Notes under the pieces: model-generated
Told to the model about the DNA's origin: nothing
Seen by the model: the letters and a program-made list of their open reading frames with translations, nothing else
Database searches by the model: none
DNA from: Paracoccus pantotrophus
GTDB taxonomy: Bacteria; Pseudomonadota; Alphaproteobacteria; Rhodobacterales; Rhodobacteraceae
Length of the DNA stretch: 64,000 nucleotides
NCBI RefSeq assembly: GCF_008824185.1
Contig: NZ_CP044426.1
Coordinates: 434,001-498,000, forward strand
Direction of reading: 5' to 3'
Part shown: positions 9,450-17,046 of the stretch, piece after piece
Layout of the letters: the number at the start of each line of letters is the position of its first letter
Numbering within the stretch: position 1 is the first letter of the stretch
Made by a program: the position numbers and the translations under genes

Positions 9450-10091
9450 TCAGAGCGCGCGGGCGAGCGTCGGGAGTTCCGAGCGCGGCAGGATCACGAG
9501 CATCGGGCCGTCGCATTCCAGCGTGACCGGGCCGGTCGCCTCGTTCGAGGTGCCGCTGCGGCCGGTCGGCGCGAAGGCCAGGCCGTCGATGGGCCATTTC
9601 AGGCCCCGCGACCGGCCGGTGGCCGGGCTCATCGGGAACAGCGAGACCCGTGTGCCCGGCGCGAGGTCCAGCGCGAGGCGCGGGGGCGCGAGGGCGATCA
9701 CGTCCTCGCCCGCGATCAGGATGCAGGGCGGGCCGATGCGGCGGGCAAGCACATTGAGTACCGACAGGAAATGGTCGTGGCGCGCGCCGGAAAAGCCGAG
9801 CGCGACGACGAAGGGCGCATCGAGATTGGACAGGCATTTCTCGAAATCGGTGCTGTCCTGCTCGGCGATGGGGTGCTGGCGCTCGGCCGGGATCTCGGCG
9901 CGGGCGCGGGCCGAGATGCTGTCGAAATCGCCCCAGACCGCCGCCGGCATCAGCCCGTGGCTCAGCGCGGTATCGGCGCCGCTGTCGGCGGCGGCCACCA
10001 CCGGCGCGAGCGCCAGCGCCTGCTGCAGGTCGGCGCGGCTGACCGGCGCGCCGCCGATCAGCGTGACCGGGCGGGCGCTTGTCAGCCTCAT
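9450..10091 (-). CDS. thiN: Thiamine diphosphokinase
   Basis: This 213-residue cytoplasmic enzyme transfers pyrophosphate from ATP to thiamine, making thiamine diphosphate. Family landmarks are ADSGAD near residue 35, WGDFDS near 53 and DSTDFEKCL near 80, which build the ATP/metal and thiamine sites. GFSGARHDHFLSVLNVLA and the C-terminal SNEATGPVTLE follow. Its start overlaps the end of the DUF2842 gene by 4 nt (ATGA), so it is coupled to the purA-DUF2842-thiN transcription unit. That links purine synthesis with cofactor pyrophosphorylation, though the link may be only positional. Confidence 0.9.
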   Translation of the reverse strand: MRLTSARPVTLIGGAPVSRADLQQALALAPVVAAADSGADTALSHGLMPAAVWGDFDSISARARAEIPAERQHPIAEQDSTDFEKCLSNLDAPFVVALGFSGARHDHFLSVLNVLARRIGPPCILIAGEDVIALAPPRLALDLAPGTRVSLFPMSPATGRSRGLKWPIDGLAFAPTGRSGTSNEATGPVTLECDGPMLVILPRSELPTLARAL

Positions 10092-10300
10092 TCGCCCTTG
10101 CCGATGCCGGTGAAGATCTTGCGGAAGGGCAGCGCCCAGAGGATGCCCAGGGCGACATAGACCGCAAGCTCGACCAGGATCGGCGGGCGGCCCCAGATGC
10201 GGTCCATCCAGTTCACCAGGCTCACCGCCACCACGATATAGAGCGGCAGCCCGATCAGCAGGATCACCAGCGACCAGCGTTTGCGCGTCTTGAGGTCCAT
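10088..10300 (-). CDS. DUF2842 small membrane protein
   Basis: This 70-residue protein has two predicted transmembrane helices (LVILLIGLPLYIVVAVSLVNW and PILVELAVYVALGILWALPF) joined by a short Trp/Arg/Pro loop. Basic residues at the N-terminus place it inside the cell. The pattern is that of the alphaproteobacterial DUF2842 family, which has no known function. It sits 11 nt after the purA stop and overlaps thiN by 4 nt, so it is co-transcribed with both. The assignment to the family is firm; a role is not inferred. Confidence 0.85.
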   Translation of the reverse strand: MDLKTRKRWSLVILLIGLPLYIVVAVSLVNWMDRIWGRPPILVELAVYVALGILWALPFRKIFTGIGKGE

Positions 10301-10311
10301 GCCAGCCCGTA

Positions 10312-11604
10312 TCAGTCCGCGAAGGGATCGGTCACGAGGATGGTATCGTCACGCTCGGGCGAGGTCGAGAGCAGCGCGACGGGGCACTGGATCAATTCCT
10401 CGATGCGGCGGACGTATTTGATCGCATTGGCCGGCAGGTCGGCCCAGCTGCGCGCGCCTTGCGTCGAATCCTGCCAGCCCTCCATCTCCTCGTAGACGGG
10501 TTTCGCGCGGGCCTGCAGCGCCGCGGCGGTGGGCAGGTGGTCGTAATGCTGGCCGTCCACCTCGTAGCCCACGCAGATCTTGAGCGTCTGGAAGCCGTCC
10601 AGCACGTCGAGCTTGGTCAGCGCGATGCCGTCTACGCCCGAGATGGCGCAGGTCTGGCGCACCAGCACCGCGTCGAACCAGCCGCAGCGGCGCTTGCGGC
10701 CGGTGACGGTGCCGAATTCATGGCCGCGCTCGCCCAGGCGCTGGCCGTCGGCATCGTCGAGCTCGGTCGGGAACGGGCCTTCGCCGACGCGGGTGGTATA
10801 GGCCTTGACGATGCCCAGCACGAAGCCGATGGCCGAGGGGCCGAGCCCGGTGCCGCTGGCCGCCATGCCCGACATGGTGGTCGAGCTGGTCACGTAGGGA
10901 TAGGTGCCGAAGTCGATGTCGAGCAGGCTGCCCTGCGCGCCCTCGAACAGGATGCGCTTGCCGGATTTGCGGGCGTCGTTCATCACCTTCCAGACCGGCT
11001 GGGCGTATTGCAGCAGCTTCGGGGCGATCTCCAGCAGCCTGGCGCGCAGTTCCGCCCGGTCGATGGGCGCGGCGCCGAGGCCCTGGCGCAGGGCGTCGTG
11101 ATGGGCGAGCAGGCGGTCGAGGCGCGAATCCAGCGTCTCCTCGTCGCCCAGGTCGGCGACGCGGATGCTGCGGCGGCCGACCTTGTCCTCATAGGCCGGG
11201 CCGATGCCGCGGCCGGTGGTGCCGATCTTGCTGGCGCCCGCGGCTTCCTCGCGCAGCTTGTCGAGATCCTGGTGCAGCGGCAGGATCAGCGGGGTATTTT
11301 CCGCGATCATCAGGTTTTCCGGGCTGATCTCGACCCCCTGCGCGGCCAGTTTGTCGATCTCGGCGAACAGCGACCAAGGGTCCAGCACCACGCCATTGCC
11401 GATGACCGCCATCTTGCCCTTGCGCACGATGCCCGAGGGCAAGAGCGACAGCTTGAAGACCTGGTTGCCGATGACCAGCGTGTGGCCGGCATTGTGGCCG
11501 CCCTGGAAGCGCGCGATCACATCGGCGCGTTCCGACAGCCAGTCGACGATCTTGCCCTTGCCTTCGTCGCCCCATTGCGCGCCGACGACCACCACATTGG
11601 CCAT
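10312..11604 (-). CDS. purA: Adenylosuccinate synthetase
   Basis: This 430-residue cytoplasmic enzyme joins IMP and aspartate, using GTP, in the first committed step from IMP to AMP. The N-terminus shows the GTP loop GAQWGDEGKGK, then GHNAGHTLV. IMP-binding GTTGRGIGPAYEDK, RVGEGPFPTEL and the C-terminal TKLDVLDGF follow. The length is standard. AAGGGG precedes the ATG at a good distance. It heads an operon with DUF2842 and thiN. The upstream 243 bp separate it from a divergent DUF1127 gene. Confidence 0.96.
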   Translation of the reverse strand: MANVVVVGAQWGDEGKGKIVDWLSERADVIARFQGGHNAGHTLVIGNQVFKLSLLPSGIVRKGKMAVIGNGVVLDPWSLFAEIDKLAAQGVEISPENLMIAENTPLILPLHQDLDKLREEAAGASKIGTTGRGIGPAYEDKVGRRSIRVADLGDEETLDSRLDRLLAHHDALRQGLGAAPIDRAELRARLLEIAPKLLQYAQPVWKVMNDARKSGKRILFEGAQGSLLDIDFGTYPYVTSSTTMSGMAASGTGLGPSAIGFVLGIVKAYTTRVGEGPFPTELDDADGQRLGERGHEFGTVTGRKRRCGWFDAVLVRQTCAISGVDGIALTKLDVLDGFQTLKICVGYEVDGQHYDHLPTAAALQARAKPVYEEMEGWQDSTQGARSWADLPANAIKYVRRIEELIQCPVALLSTSPERDDTILVTDPFAD

Positions 11605-11743
11605 AGTGCTTTCCCCTTGCGGTCATGAATGCCGCGAACCGTATAATGGCCGAAGCCTTTGGGGGAAAGCGCATTCCGTTCGGCTGCCGGATTCGTCCAC
11701 GCCGCCGTGGGCCTGGCGCAGGCCCTGCGCCGGCCACGCCCGT

Positions 11744-11756
11744 GCTGCAATGCAGC
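11744..11756. repeat. Short palindrome GCTGCA-A-TGCAGC
   Basis: This perfect 6-bp inverted repeat with a single-base centre lies in the divergent gap between purA (minus) and the DUF1127 gene (plus), about 92 bp before the latter's start. It could be an operator, but I recognise no known regulator site. Confidence 0.3.
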
Positions 11757-11847
11757 GTTGCAAAAGATGCCATGGCGGCCTGGGCGAAACCGCCCTAGAT
11801 TGAATGGCAGGGGAGGAAACCATTCGCCAAGACCGAAAGGGTTTCCC

Positions 11848-12069
11848 ATGGCTATCATTGCAAGCAATCGTCCTCAGACCGGCCTTGCGGCGCTGTATTC
11901 CGGCTTTCGCGACTGGCTGGCCCGCGGGACCGAGGCCTATATCCGCCAGCAGTCGCGCCGCGCCGAGATCGAGATTCTGAGGGCGAAATCCGACGCCGAG
12001 CTGGCCCGCATGGGCCTGACCCGCGACCGGATCGTGCAATACGTCTTCAGCGACCGCATCTGGTTCTGA
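11848..12069 (+). CDS. DUF1127 small basic protein
   Basis: This 73-residue protein ends in the DUF1127 (YjiS-like) helical motif: EIEILRAKSDAELARMGLTR followed by a short tail. An ATG at 11848 with AAAGGG upstream gives the expected short N-terminus; the frame is open further upstream but without family sequence. DUF1127 proteins in Rhodobacterales have been linked to RNA metabolism and stress, with positively charged arginine-rich helices. This copy keeps the D-x-E-L-x-x-x-G-L/I-x-R core. It is monocistronic, divergent from purA. A second family member lies at 14843. Confidence 0.85.
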   Translation: MAIIASNRPQTGLAALYSGFRDWLARGTEAYIRQQSRRAEIEILRAKSDAELARMGLTRDRIVQYVFSDRIWF

Positions 12070-12138
12070 CAGGCGCGATGCCGATGCGTCCGGCGGATTG
12101 ACGCCGCCGATTCGGCGCGCGGCCTGCCGCCGGATCGC

Positions 12139-13122
12139 CTAGCCTTCGTGCCAGCAGGGTTGCAGGTCGCCCGGCCGCGGGCTTGCCGCGTGGACGCCGC
12201 GCGCGATGGCGCGGGCCAGCGTGCAGGCGGCGGCATGGCCCAGCAGAAACGGCGTCAGTGCCGGATCGGGCAGGGGCCTGGCCCCGGTCGAGACGGCAAA
12301 GACCAGGTCGCCGTCGAAGGGCGTGTGGCTGGGTACGATGGCGCGGGCCATGCCGTCCTGCGCCGCCGTCGCCAGCCGCGTCAGCCCGGCCTTGTCGAGC
12401 GCCGCGTCGGTCGCGACGATGGCGATGGTCGTGGCCTCGCCCAGCCGTTTCGCCGGGCTGGGTTCATCCGCGGCGGGGTAGGGGCCGGACAGGCCCAGCC
12501 CGCCGAACTCGTTCCCCAACTCCCATGGCGCGGCCCAGAACTGTCGGGTCTCGCCCGCCGTCACCGATCCCAGCGCGTTCACCACCACCAGCGCGCCGAC
12601 GGTGATGCCGCCCTCCAGCACCGCCGAGGCCGAACCCAGCCCGCCCTTCCAGCGATGGGTCATCGCGCCGGTGCCGGCGCCCTCGCTGCCTAGCGCGAAA
12701 TCCGCCGACGCAGCCTCCAGCGCCCTGCGCCCAAGCGCGGGATAGGGGTTCGCGGGCCAATCCTTGTCGCCGCCGTTCAGCAGGTCGAAGACGATGGCGC
12801 CGGGCACGATGGGCACGCGCACCGGGCCGACCTGAAAGCCCCGGCCCATGGCGCGCAACCCGTCCGAGACGCCGTCGCAGGCAGCCAGGCCAAAGGCCGA
12901 GCCGCCCGACAGCACCAGCGCATCCACCCCGCCGACCAGCTTGTCTGGGGCCAGCAGCTCGGTCTCGCGCGTGCCGGGGGCGCCGCCCATGACATTGACG
13001 CCGCAGGCGAAGGCTGCCTCGCCCAGCAGCACCGTGCTGCCCGAGCGCAGCGCGTCGTCGCGGGCATTGCCGACCCGCAGGCCGGAAACATCGGTGATCA
13101 GGTTTCGCGGTCCGGGTCGCAT
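12139..13122 (-). CDS. P1 family peptidase (DmpA/S58-like)
   Basis: This 327-residue protein belongs to the self-processing N-terminal nucleophile family that includes the DmpA aminopeptidase and nylon oligomer hydrolase. Visible landmarks are the opening NLITDVSGLRVGNARD, the Gly-rich VLSGGSAFGLAACDGVSDGL, KGGLGSASAVLEGGITVGAL and VVNALGSVTAGE. Processing should occur in the last of these regions, but I do not assign the nucleophile. The ATG at 13122 is favoured by AGGAGG seven bases upstream. It is divergent from msrA and stands alone. The natural substrate of such proteins is usually unknown. Confidence 0.85.
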   Translation of the reverse strand: MRPGPRNLITDVSGLRVGNARDDALRSGSTVLLGEAAFACGVNVMGGAPGTRETELLAPDKLVGGVDALVLSGGSAFGLAACDGVSDGLRAMGRGFQVGPVRVPIVPGAIVFDLLNGGDKDWPANPYPALGRRALEAASADFALGSEGAGTGAMTHRWKGGLGSASAVLEGGITVGALVVVNALGSVTAGETRQFWAAPWELGNEFGGLGLSGPYPAADEPSPAKRLGEATTIAIVATDAALDKAGLTRLATAAQDGMARAIVPSHTPFDGDLVFAVSTGARPLPDPALTPFLLGHAAACTLARAIARGVHAASPRPGDLQPCWHEG

Positions 13123-13259
13123 CGGGGCCTCCTGCACGGGGTCAGGCCGCAATCTGCACGACGCGGGCCCCCGGCCGCAACCCGCGCCCGCATTCCGGCG
13201 TTGCACGGTCGGGCCGCCGCGCCTACCTAATGCGGCAGGACATGCGAAAGGACGCAACC

Positions 13260-13844
13260 ATGAATGCCCCCATTCACAGGATCTTCGGCCGCCCGCTGGA
13301 TGCCGAAATGCCGAAAGGCTATGATCAGGCGATCTTCGGCATGGGCTGTTACTGGGGCGTCGAGCGGCTGTTCTGGCAGCAGGAGGGCGTCTGGCTGACC
13401 GAAGTCGGCTTTGCCGGCGGCACCGCCGAGAACCCGAGCTACAAGCAGGTCTGCGCCGGCGGCACCGGCCATGCCGAGGTGGTGCGCGTGGTCTATGACA
13501 GCTCGCGCGTCAGCTATGAGCGGCTGTTGCAGATCTTCTGGGAAAACCACGACCCGACCCAGGGCAACCGCCAGGGTAATGACGTGGGCTCGCAATACCG
13601 CTCGCTCATCATGGTGTTCAACGACAGCCAGAAGGCGGCGGCGGAACTTTCCAAGGCCGATTACGGCAACCGGCTGGCGGTGCAGGGCTATCCCGACATC
13701 ACCACGCAGATCATCCCCGCCGGGCCGTTCTGGCGGGCCGAGGACGATCACCAGCAATATCTGGACCGCTATCCGAATGGCTATTGCGGCTTGCGCGGCA
13801 CGGGTGTCAAAGCCCCCCTGACCGATACAGCCGAGGGATATTGA
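13260..13844 (+). CDS. msrA: Peptide-methionine (S)-S-oxide reductase
   Basis: This 194-residue repair enzyme reduces methionine S-sulfoxide in proteins. The active-site segment is GMGCYWGVERLF, with Cys30 as the sulfenic-acid-forming residue; Tyr replaces the common Phe after it. AGGTGHAEVVRV, FWENHDPTQGNRQGNDVGSQYRS-type sequence (split here by length) and the C-terminal YCGLRGTG, holding a resolving Cys, are all family hallmarks. I prefer the ATG at 13260, with AAAGGA upstream, over an in-frame ATG at 13230. The stop abuts the prmA start at 13845 with no gap, so the two are co-transcribed. Confidence 0.94.
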   Translation: MNAPIHRIFGRPLDAEMPKGYDQAIFGMGCYWGVERLFWQQEGVWLTEVGFAGGTAENPSYKQVCAGGTGHAEVVRVVYDSSRVSYERLLQIFWENHDPTQGNRQGNDVGSQYRSLIMVFNDSQKAAAELSKADYGNRLAVQGYPDITTQIIPAGPFWRAEDDHQQYLDRYPNGYCGLRGTGVKAPLTDTAEGY

Positions 13845-14714
13845 ATGCCGACCTGGACTGCGCTGACCCATACAACCGGACGCGAGGCGGCCGAGGCGCT
13901 TGCCGAGGCGGGCGAGGATCTGACCCCCGAGCCCGTCGGCAGCGGCGTCTTCGAGATCGAGGACGGCTCGGACCGCTGGGAGGTGGGGCTTTACTTCACC
14001 GAGGCCCCGGACGAGGTGGGCCTGGCGCTGCTGGCCGTGGCCTGGGACGCCGAGCCCTTCGCGGTCTCGGAACTGCCCGAGGTGGATTGGGTGGCCCATG
14101 TCCGGCGCGAGCTTTCGCCGGTCGAGGCCGGGCGCTTCTTCGTGCATGGCGGCCATGACGCCGACAAGGTGCCCGAGGGCGCCGAGGCGCTGCTGATCGA
14201 GGCGGCCATGGCCTTTGGCACCGGCCATCACGCCACCACCAAGGGCTGCCTGCTGGCGCTGGACCGGCTGATCGCCGAAGGCGTGGCGCCGCAGCGCATC
14301 GTCGATATCGGCTGCGGCACCGCGGTCCTGGCCATGGCGGCGGCGCGGTCCTTCCCGGTGATCGTGCTGGCCGGGGACATCGATCCGCAGGCGGTGGACG
14401 TGGCGCGCGCCAATGTCATCGCCAACGGGCTGGACGGGCGCGTCGAATGCGTCGAGGCGGTGGGCTTCGACCATCCGCTGATCGAGAACGCGGCGCCCTT
14501 CGACCTGGTCTTTGCCAATATCCTGAAACAGCCGCTGATCGACCTGGTGCCGGACATGGCGCGCCATCTGGCGCCGGGGGGCAGGGCGATCCTGTCGGGC
14601 ATCCTCGTCACCCAGGCCCAGGAGGTGATCGCGGCCTATGCGGCAGGCGGGCTGGCGCTGGAACGGCGCGACGACCTGGGCGAATGGTCCACCCTGGTCG
14701 TCAGGCGCGGCTGA
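13845..14714 (+). CDS. prmA: Ribosomal protein L11 methyltransferase
   Basis: This 289-residue AdoMet-dependent enzyme trimethylates lysines and the N-terminus of ribosomal protein L11. The N-terminal half is the substrate-recognition domain. The C-terminal half shows AMAFGTGHHATTKGCL, the AdoMet-binding VDIGCGTAVLAMAAA, the acidic GDIDPQAVDVARANV and the catalytic-region FANILKQPLIDL. Length is typical. It starts directly after the msrA stop codon. A hairpin at 14745-14766 follows its stop. Confidence 0.93.
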   Translation: MPTWTALTHTTGREAAEALAEAGEDLTPEPVGSGVFEIEDGSDRWEVGLYFTEAPDEVGLALLAVAWDAEPFAVSELPEVDWVAHVRRELSPVEAGRFFVHGGHDADKVPEGAEALLIEAAMAFGTGHHATTKGCLLALDRLIAEGVAPQRIVDIGCGTAVLAMAAARSFPVIVLAGDIDPQAVDVARANVIANGLDGRVECVEAVGFDHPLIENAAPFDLVFANILKQPLIDLVPDMARHLAPGGRAILSGILVTQAQEVIAAYAAGGLALERRDDLGEWSTLVVRRG

Positions 14715-14744
14715 TCAGGGCAAACGCCCCGTCAGAAATACTGA

Positions 14745-14766
14745 AGGCGGCCTTGCGGGGCCGCCT
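14745..14766. terminator. Hairpin between convergent prmA and DUF1127 gene
   Basis: AGGCGGCC pairs perfectly with GGCCGCCT around a 6-nt loop, 30 nt after the prmA stop and about 77 nt after the minus-strand DUF1127 stop. It is a likely shared terminator, without an obvious U-run. Confidence 0.5.
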
Positions 14767-14842
14767 GGTCGTCTTGCCCCTCCGGGCCGGAAACGGGTCT
14801 GCGGGTTTCCCACGCAGCCGATCTCGCGTCTTCAACCGCTGC

Positions 14843-15037
14843 TTAGCGGGCGCGCGCAATCCGCTCGATATCGCCGCGGCACAGACCGATATCGTCCAGC
14901 TCGCGATCCGTAAGACGGCTCAGCGCATTGCGGGTCATGCGCGCATCGTTCCAGGCCGACAGGGCCGCCCAGATTTTCGAGCCAATACCGAGAGAGCCCG
15001 TCCCGCCATGGATGCGGTTCGTGTCAATCGCCGACAT
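14843..15037 (-). CDS. DUF1127 small protein, second copy
   Basis: This 64-residue protein carries the DUF1127 helix-turn pattern TRNALSRLTDRELDDIGLCR, followed by DIERIARAR. This is the more canonical form of the family, with L-x-D-x-E-L-x-D-I-G-L/I-x-R. The N-terminus contains a Gly-rich stretch then KIWAALSAWNDARM. It is monocistronic, with an AAGGTG-like ribosome site, and is followed by 239 bp of non-coding DNA before rsmE. It is not a duplicate of the copy at 11848; sequences differ outside the motif. Function is unknown here; RNA-related roles are reported for relatives. Confidence 0.85.
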   Translation of the reverse strand: MSAIDTNRIHGGTGSLGIGSKIWAALSAWNDARMTRNALSRLTDRELDDIGLCRGDIERIARAR

Positions 15038-15276
15038 AGTTTTTCACCTTGAGATCATTGCCCGCTCATCGGGCGCTTCGTTGATGCAACAGCATATAGG
15101 CCGGGCAGTTCGCGAAAACCACGGACAAACCGGCATCTCTGCCATGCAGCTTGTGCATAAGGCGCCGAAATTCCTGACTTTTTGCGCTAGGTGCCCGGAA
15201 TGCATGCTGCGGTGCAATATTCTCCCGCGCGCAGGCGGTTTCCAGCGGGAAGATTGCGCGTTTCAGACCGGATCGT

Positions 15277-15996
15277 TCAGCGCCAGTCGCCCAGGGCCGC
15301 CTGCCAAAGCGCCAGTGACGCCACGGCAGCGGTGTCGGCGCGCAGGATTCGCGGGCCCAGGGCGACGGGCGTGACGCAATCCATTGCCGCAAGCCGCTTG
15401 CGTTCCGATTCGGACCAGCCGCCCTCGGGACCGATCAGAATCGCCCAGGGGCCGCGCGGCAGGCCGGACAGCACCTGCGCCGGCCCGGCCAGCGCCTCGT
15501 CGGCCCAGAGGATGCGCCGCCCGGCGTCCCAGCCGTCCAGCAGCCGCGACAGCGGCACCAGGTCGCCGACCTCGGGGACGAAGGTGCCGCCGCATTGCTC
15601 GGCGGCCTCGACGGCATGGGCCTGCAGGCGGTCCTGGCGGATGCGTTCGGAATTGGTGTGGTCGGTCTGCACCGGCAGGATGCGGGCGGCGCCCATTTCG
15701 GCAGCCTTTTCCACGATGAAATCGGTGCGCGCCTTCTTGATCGGGGCAAAGACCAGCCACAGGTCGGGCGGGTTGAGTTGCGGCGCGGTCCGGCGCAGCG
15801 CCGCCAGCGCGCCGTTCCGCTTGGCGATGCGCTCGATCCGCGCCAGCCATTCGCCGTCGCGGCCGTTGAAGACCAGGATCTCGTCCCCGGCACCCTGCCG
15901 CATGACCGAGGACAGGTAATGCGCCTGGTCGGGATTCAGCTCGACGCCTTGTCCCTCGGCCAGCGGGTGATCTATGAACAGTCTGATTTTCGCCAT
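15277..15996 (-). CDS. rsmE: 16S rRNA (uracil-1498-N3)-methyltransferase
   Basis: This 239-residue SPOUT-class enzyme methylates U1498 of 16S rRNA. The N-terminal PUA-like part starts AKIRLFIDHPL. The knotted AdoMet-binding C-terminus shows ILIGPEGGWSESE and LGPRILRADTAAVASLAL, diagnostic for the family. I chose the ATG at 15996, giving the usual length; the frame stays open another 460 bases upstream, which is an artefact of high GC. Its start lies 16 bp from that of the divergent ubiA gene, so the two promoters must overlap the coding starts. Confidence 0.93.
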   Translation of the reverse strand: MAKIRLFIDHPLAEGQGVELNPDQAHYLSSVMRQGAGDEILVFNGRDGEWLARIERIAKRNGALAALRRTAPQLNPPDLWLVFAPIKKARTDFIVEKAAEMGAARILPVQTDHTNSERIRQDRLQAHAVEAAEQCGGTFVPEVGDLVPLSRLLDGWDAGRRILWADEALAGPAQVLSGLPRGPWAILIGPEGGWSESERKRLAAMDCVTPVALGPRILRADTAAVASLALWQAALGDWR

Positions 15997-16012
15997 GATG
16001 GGGCGCAGCCTA

Positions 16013-16984
16013 ATGCAGACCGACCACCGGACGCCAGAGGGGCCGACGCCAGAGGGCCCAAGCACCGTCGCCGACGCGCCGCCCGACAACTGGGTGGACC
16101 GCCACGCACCGCCGGACTGGAGGCCGTGGCTGCGCCTGTCGCGCGCCGACCGGCCGATCGGCACCTGGCTTCTGCTGCTGCCCTGCTGGTGGGGCATCGG
16201 GCTGGCGATGATCGCCGACGGGCCGGAATGGCGCGACCTGTGGATCGCGGTGGCCTGCGGCGTGGGCGCGGTGCTGATGCGCGGCGCCGGCTGCACCTGG
16301 AACGACATCACCGACCGCGACATCGACGACAAGGTGGCGCGCACGCGCTCGCGCCCCATCCCCTCGGGGCAGGTGACGGTCCGGGGCGCGCTGGTCTGGC
16401 TGGTGGCGCAGTCGCTGGCCGGCTTCGCCATCCTGCTGACGCTGGGCGGCGCGGCCATCGCGCTGGGCGTGGCCTCGCTGGCGCTGGTGGCGATCTATCC
16501 CTTTGCCAAGCGCTTCACCTGGTGGCCGCAGGTCTTTCTGGGCCTGGCCTTCAACTGGGGCGTGCTGCTGGCCTGGGCGGCGCATATGGGCAACCTGGCC
16601 CCGGCGCCGGTGCTGGCCTACCTGTCTGGCATCGCCTGGACGATCTTCTACGACACCATCTATGCCCATCAGGATGCCGAGGACGACGCGCTGATCGGCG
16701 TCAAGTCCACCGCCCGGCTGTTCGGCCGCGACACGCCGCGCTGGCTGGCGGGCTTCGCCGCCGCCTCGGTGCTGCTTCTGGGCCTGGCGGTGATGGCGGC
16801 GGCGCCCGCGGGGCTGGGCCTGACCCTGGGCCTGCTGGGCGTCGCCGGTTTCGCCGCGCATCTGGCCTGGCAGCTGTGGCGCTTCGACATGACCGACAGC
16901 GCCGGCTGCCTGCGGCTGTTTCGCAGCAATCGCGACGCCGGGCTGGTGGTTGCGCTGTTTCTTGCCTTGGCGGGGCTGGTCTGA
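16013..16984 (+). CDS. ubiA: 4-hydroxybenzoate polyprenyltransferase
   Basis: This 323-residue integral membrane prenyltransferase attaches the polyprenyl tail to 4-hydroxybenzoate in ubiquinone synthesis. The two Asp-rich Mg-diphosphate sites are plain: NDITDRDIDDKVARTRSRP and YDTIYAHQDAEDDALIGVKS. Eight to nine hydrophobic helices cover the rest. The start at 16013 gives a soluble N-terminal tail with an internal 15-base direct repeat encoding TPEGPTPEGP; ATGs at 15995 and 15998 are alternatives overlapping rsmE. Ubiquinone made through this enzyme is the substrate of the complex I encoded at the right end of the window. Confidence 0.92.
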   Translation: MQTDHRTPEGPTPEGPSTVADAPPDNWVDRHAPPDWRPWLRLSRADRPIGTWLLLLPCWWGIGLAMIADGPEWRDLWIAVACGVGAVLMRGAGCTWNDITDRDIDDKVARTRSRPIPSGQVTVRGALVWLVAQSLAGFAILLTLGGAAIALGVASLALVAIYPFAKRFTWWPQVFLGLAFNWGVLLAWAAHMGNLAPAPVLAYLSGIAWTIFYDTIYAHQDAEDDALIGVKSTARLFGRDTPRWLAGFAAASVLLLGLAVMAAAPAGLGLTLGLLGVAGFAAHLAWQLWRFDMTDSAGCLRLFRSNRDAGLVVALFLALAGLV

Positions 16985-17046
16985 TTGCGAAAACCCGGCG
17001 CAGGGTTTACATGCGGCGGGTCGGTAACAGTCCCAAGGTTCCCCGG

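Noticed and set aside
11641..11650. TATAAT on the plus strand between purA and the DUF1127 gene
   Set aside because: It lies about 200 bases from the DUF1127 start, with no matching -35 at the right distance.
12070..12138. Possible CcsR-type small RNA after the DUF1127 gene
   Set aside because: Such RNAs are known downstream of some DUF1127 genes, but no CCUCCUCCC motif or tandem hairpins are present in this short gap.
15595..17046. Long upstream extension of the OmpA-domain frame
   Set aside because: The extension runs through rsmE and ubiA in the wrong frames and lacks a signal peptide; the true start is near 17047.
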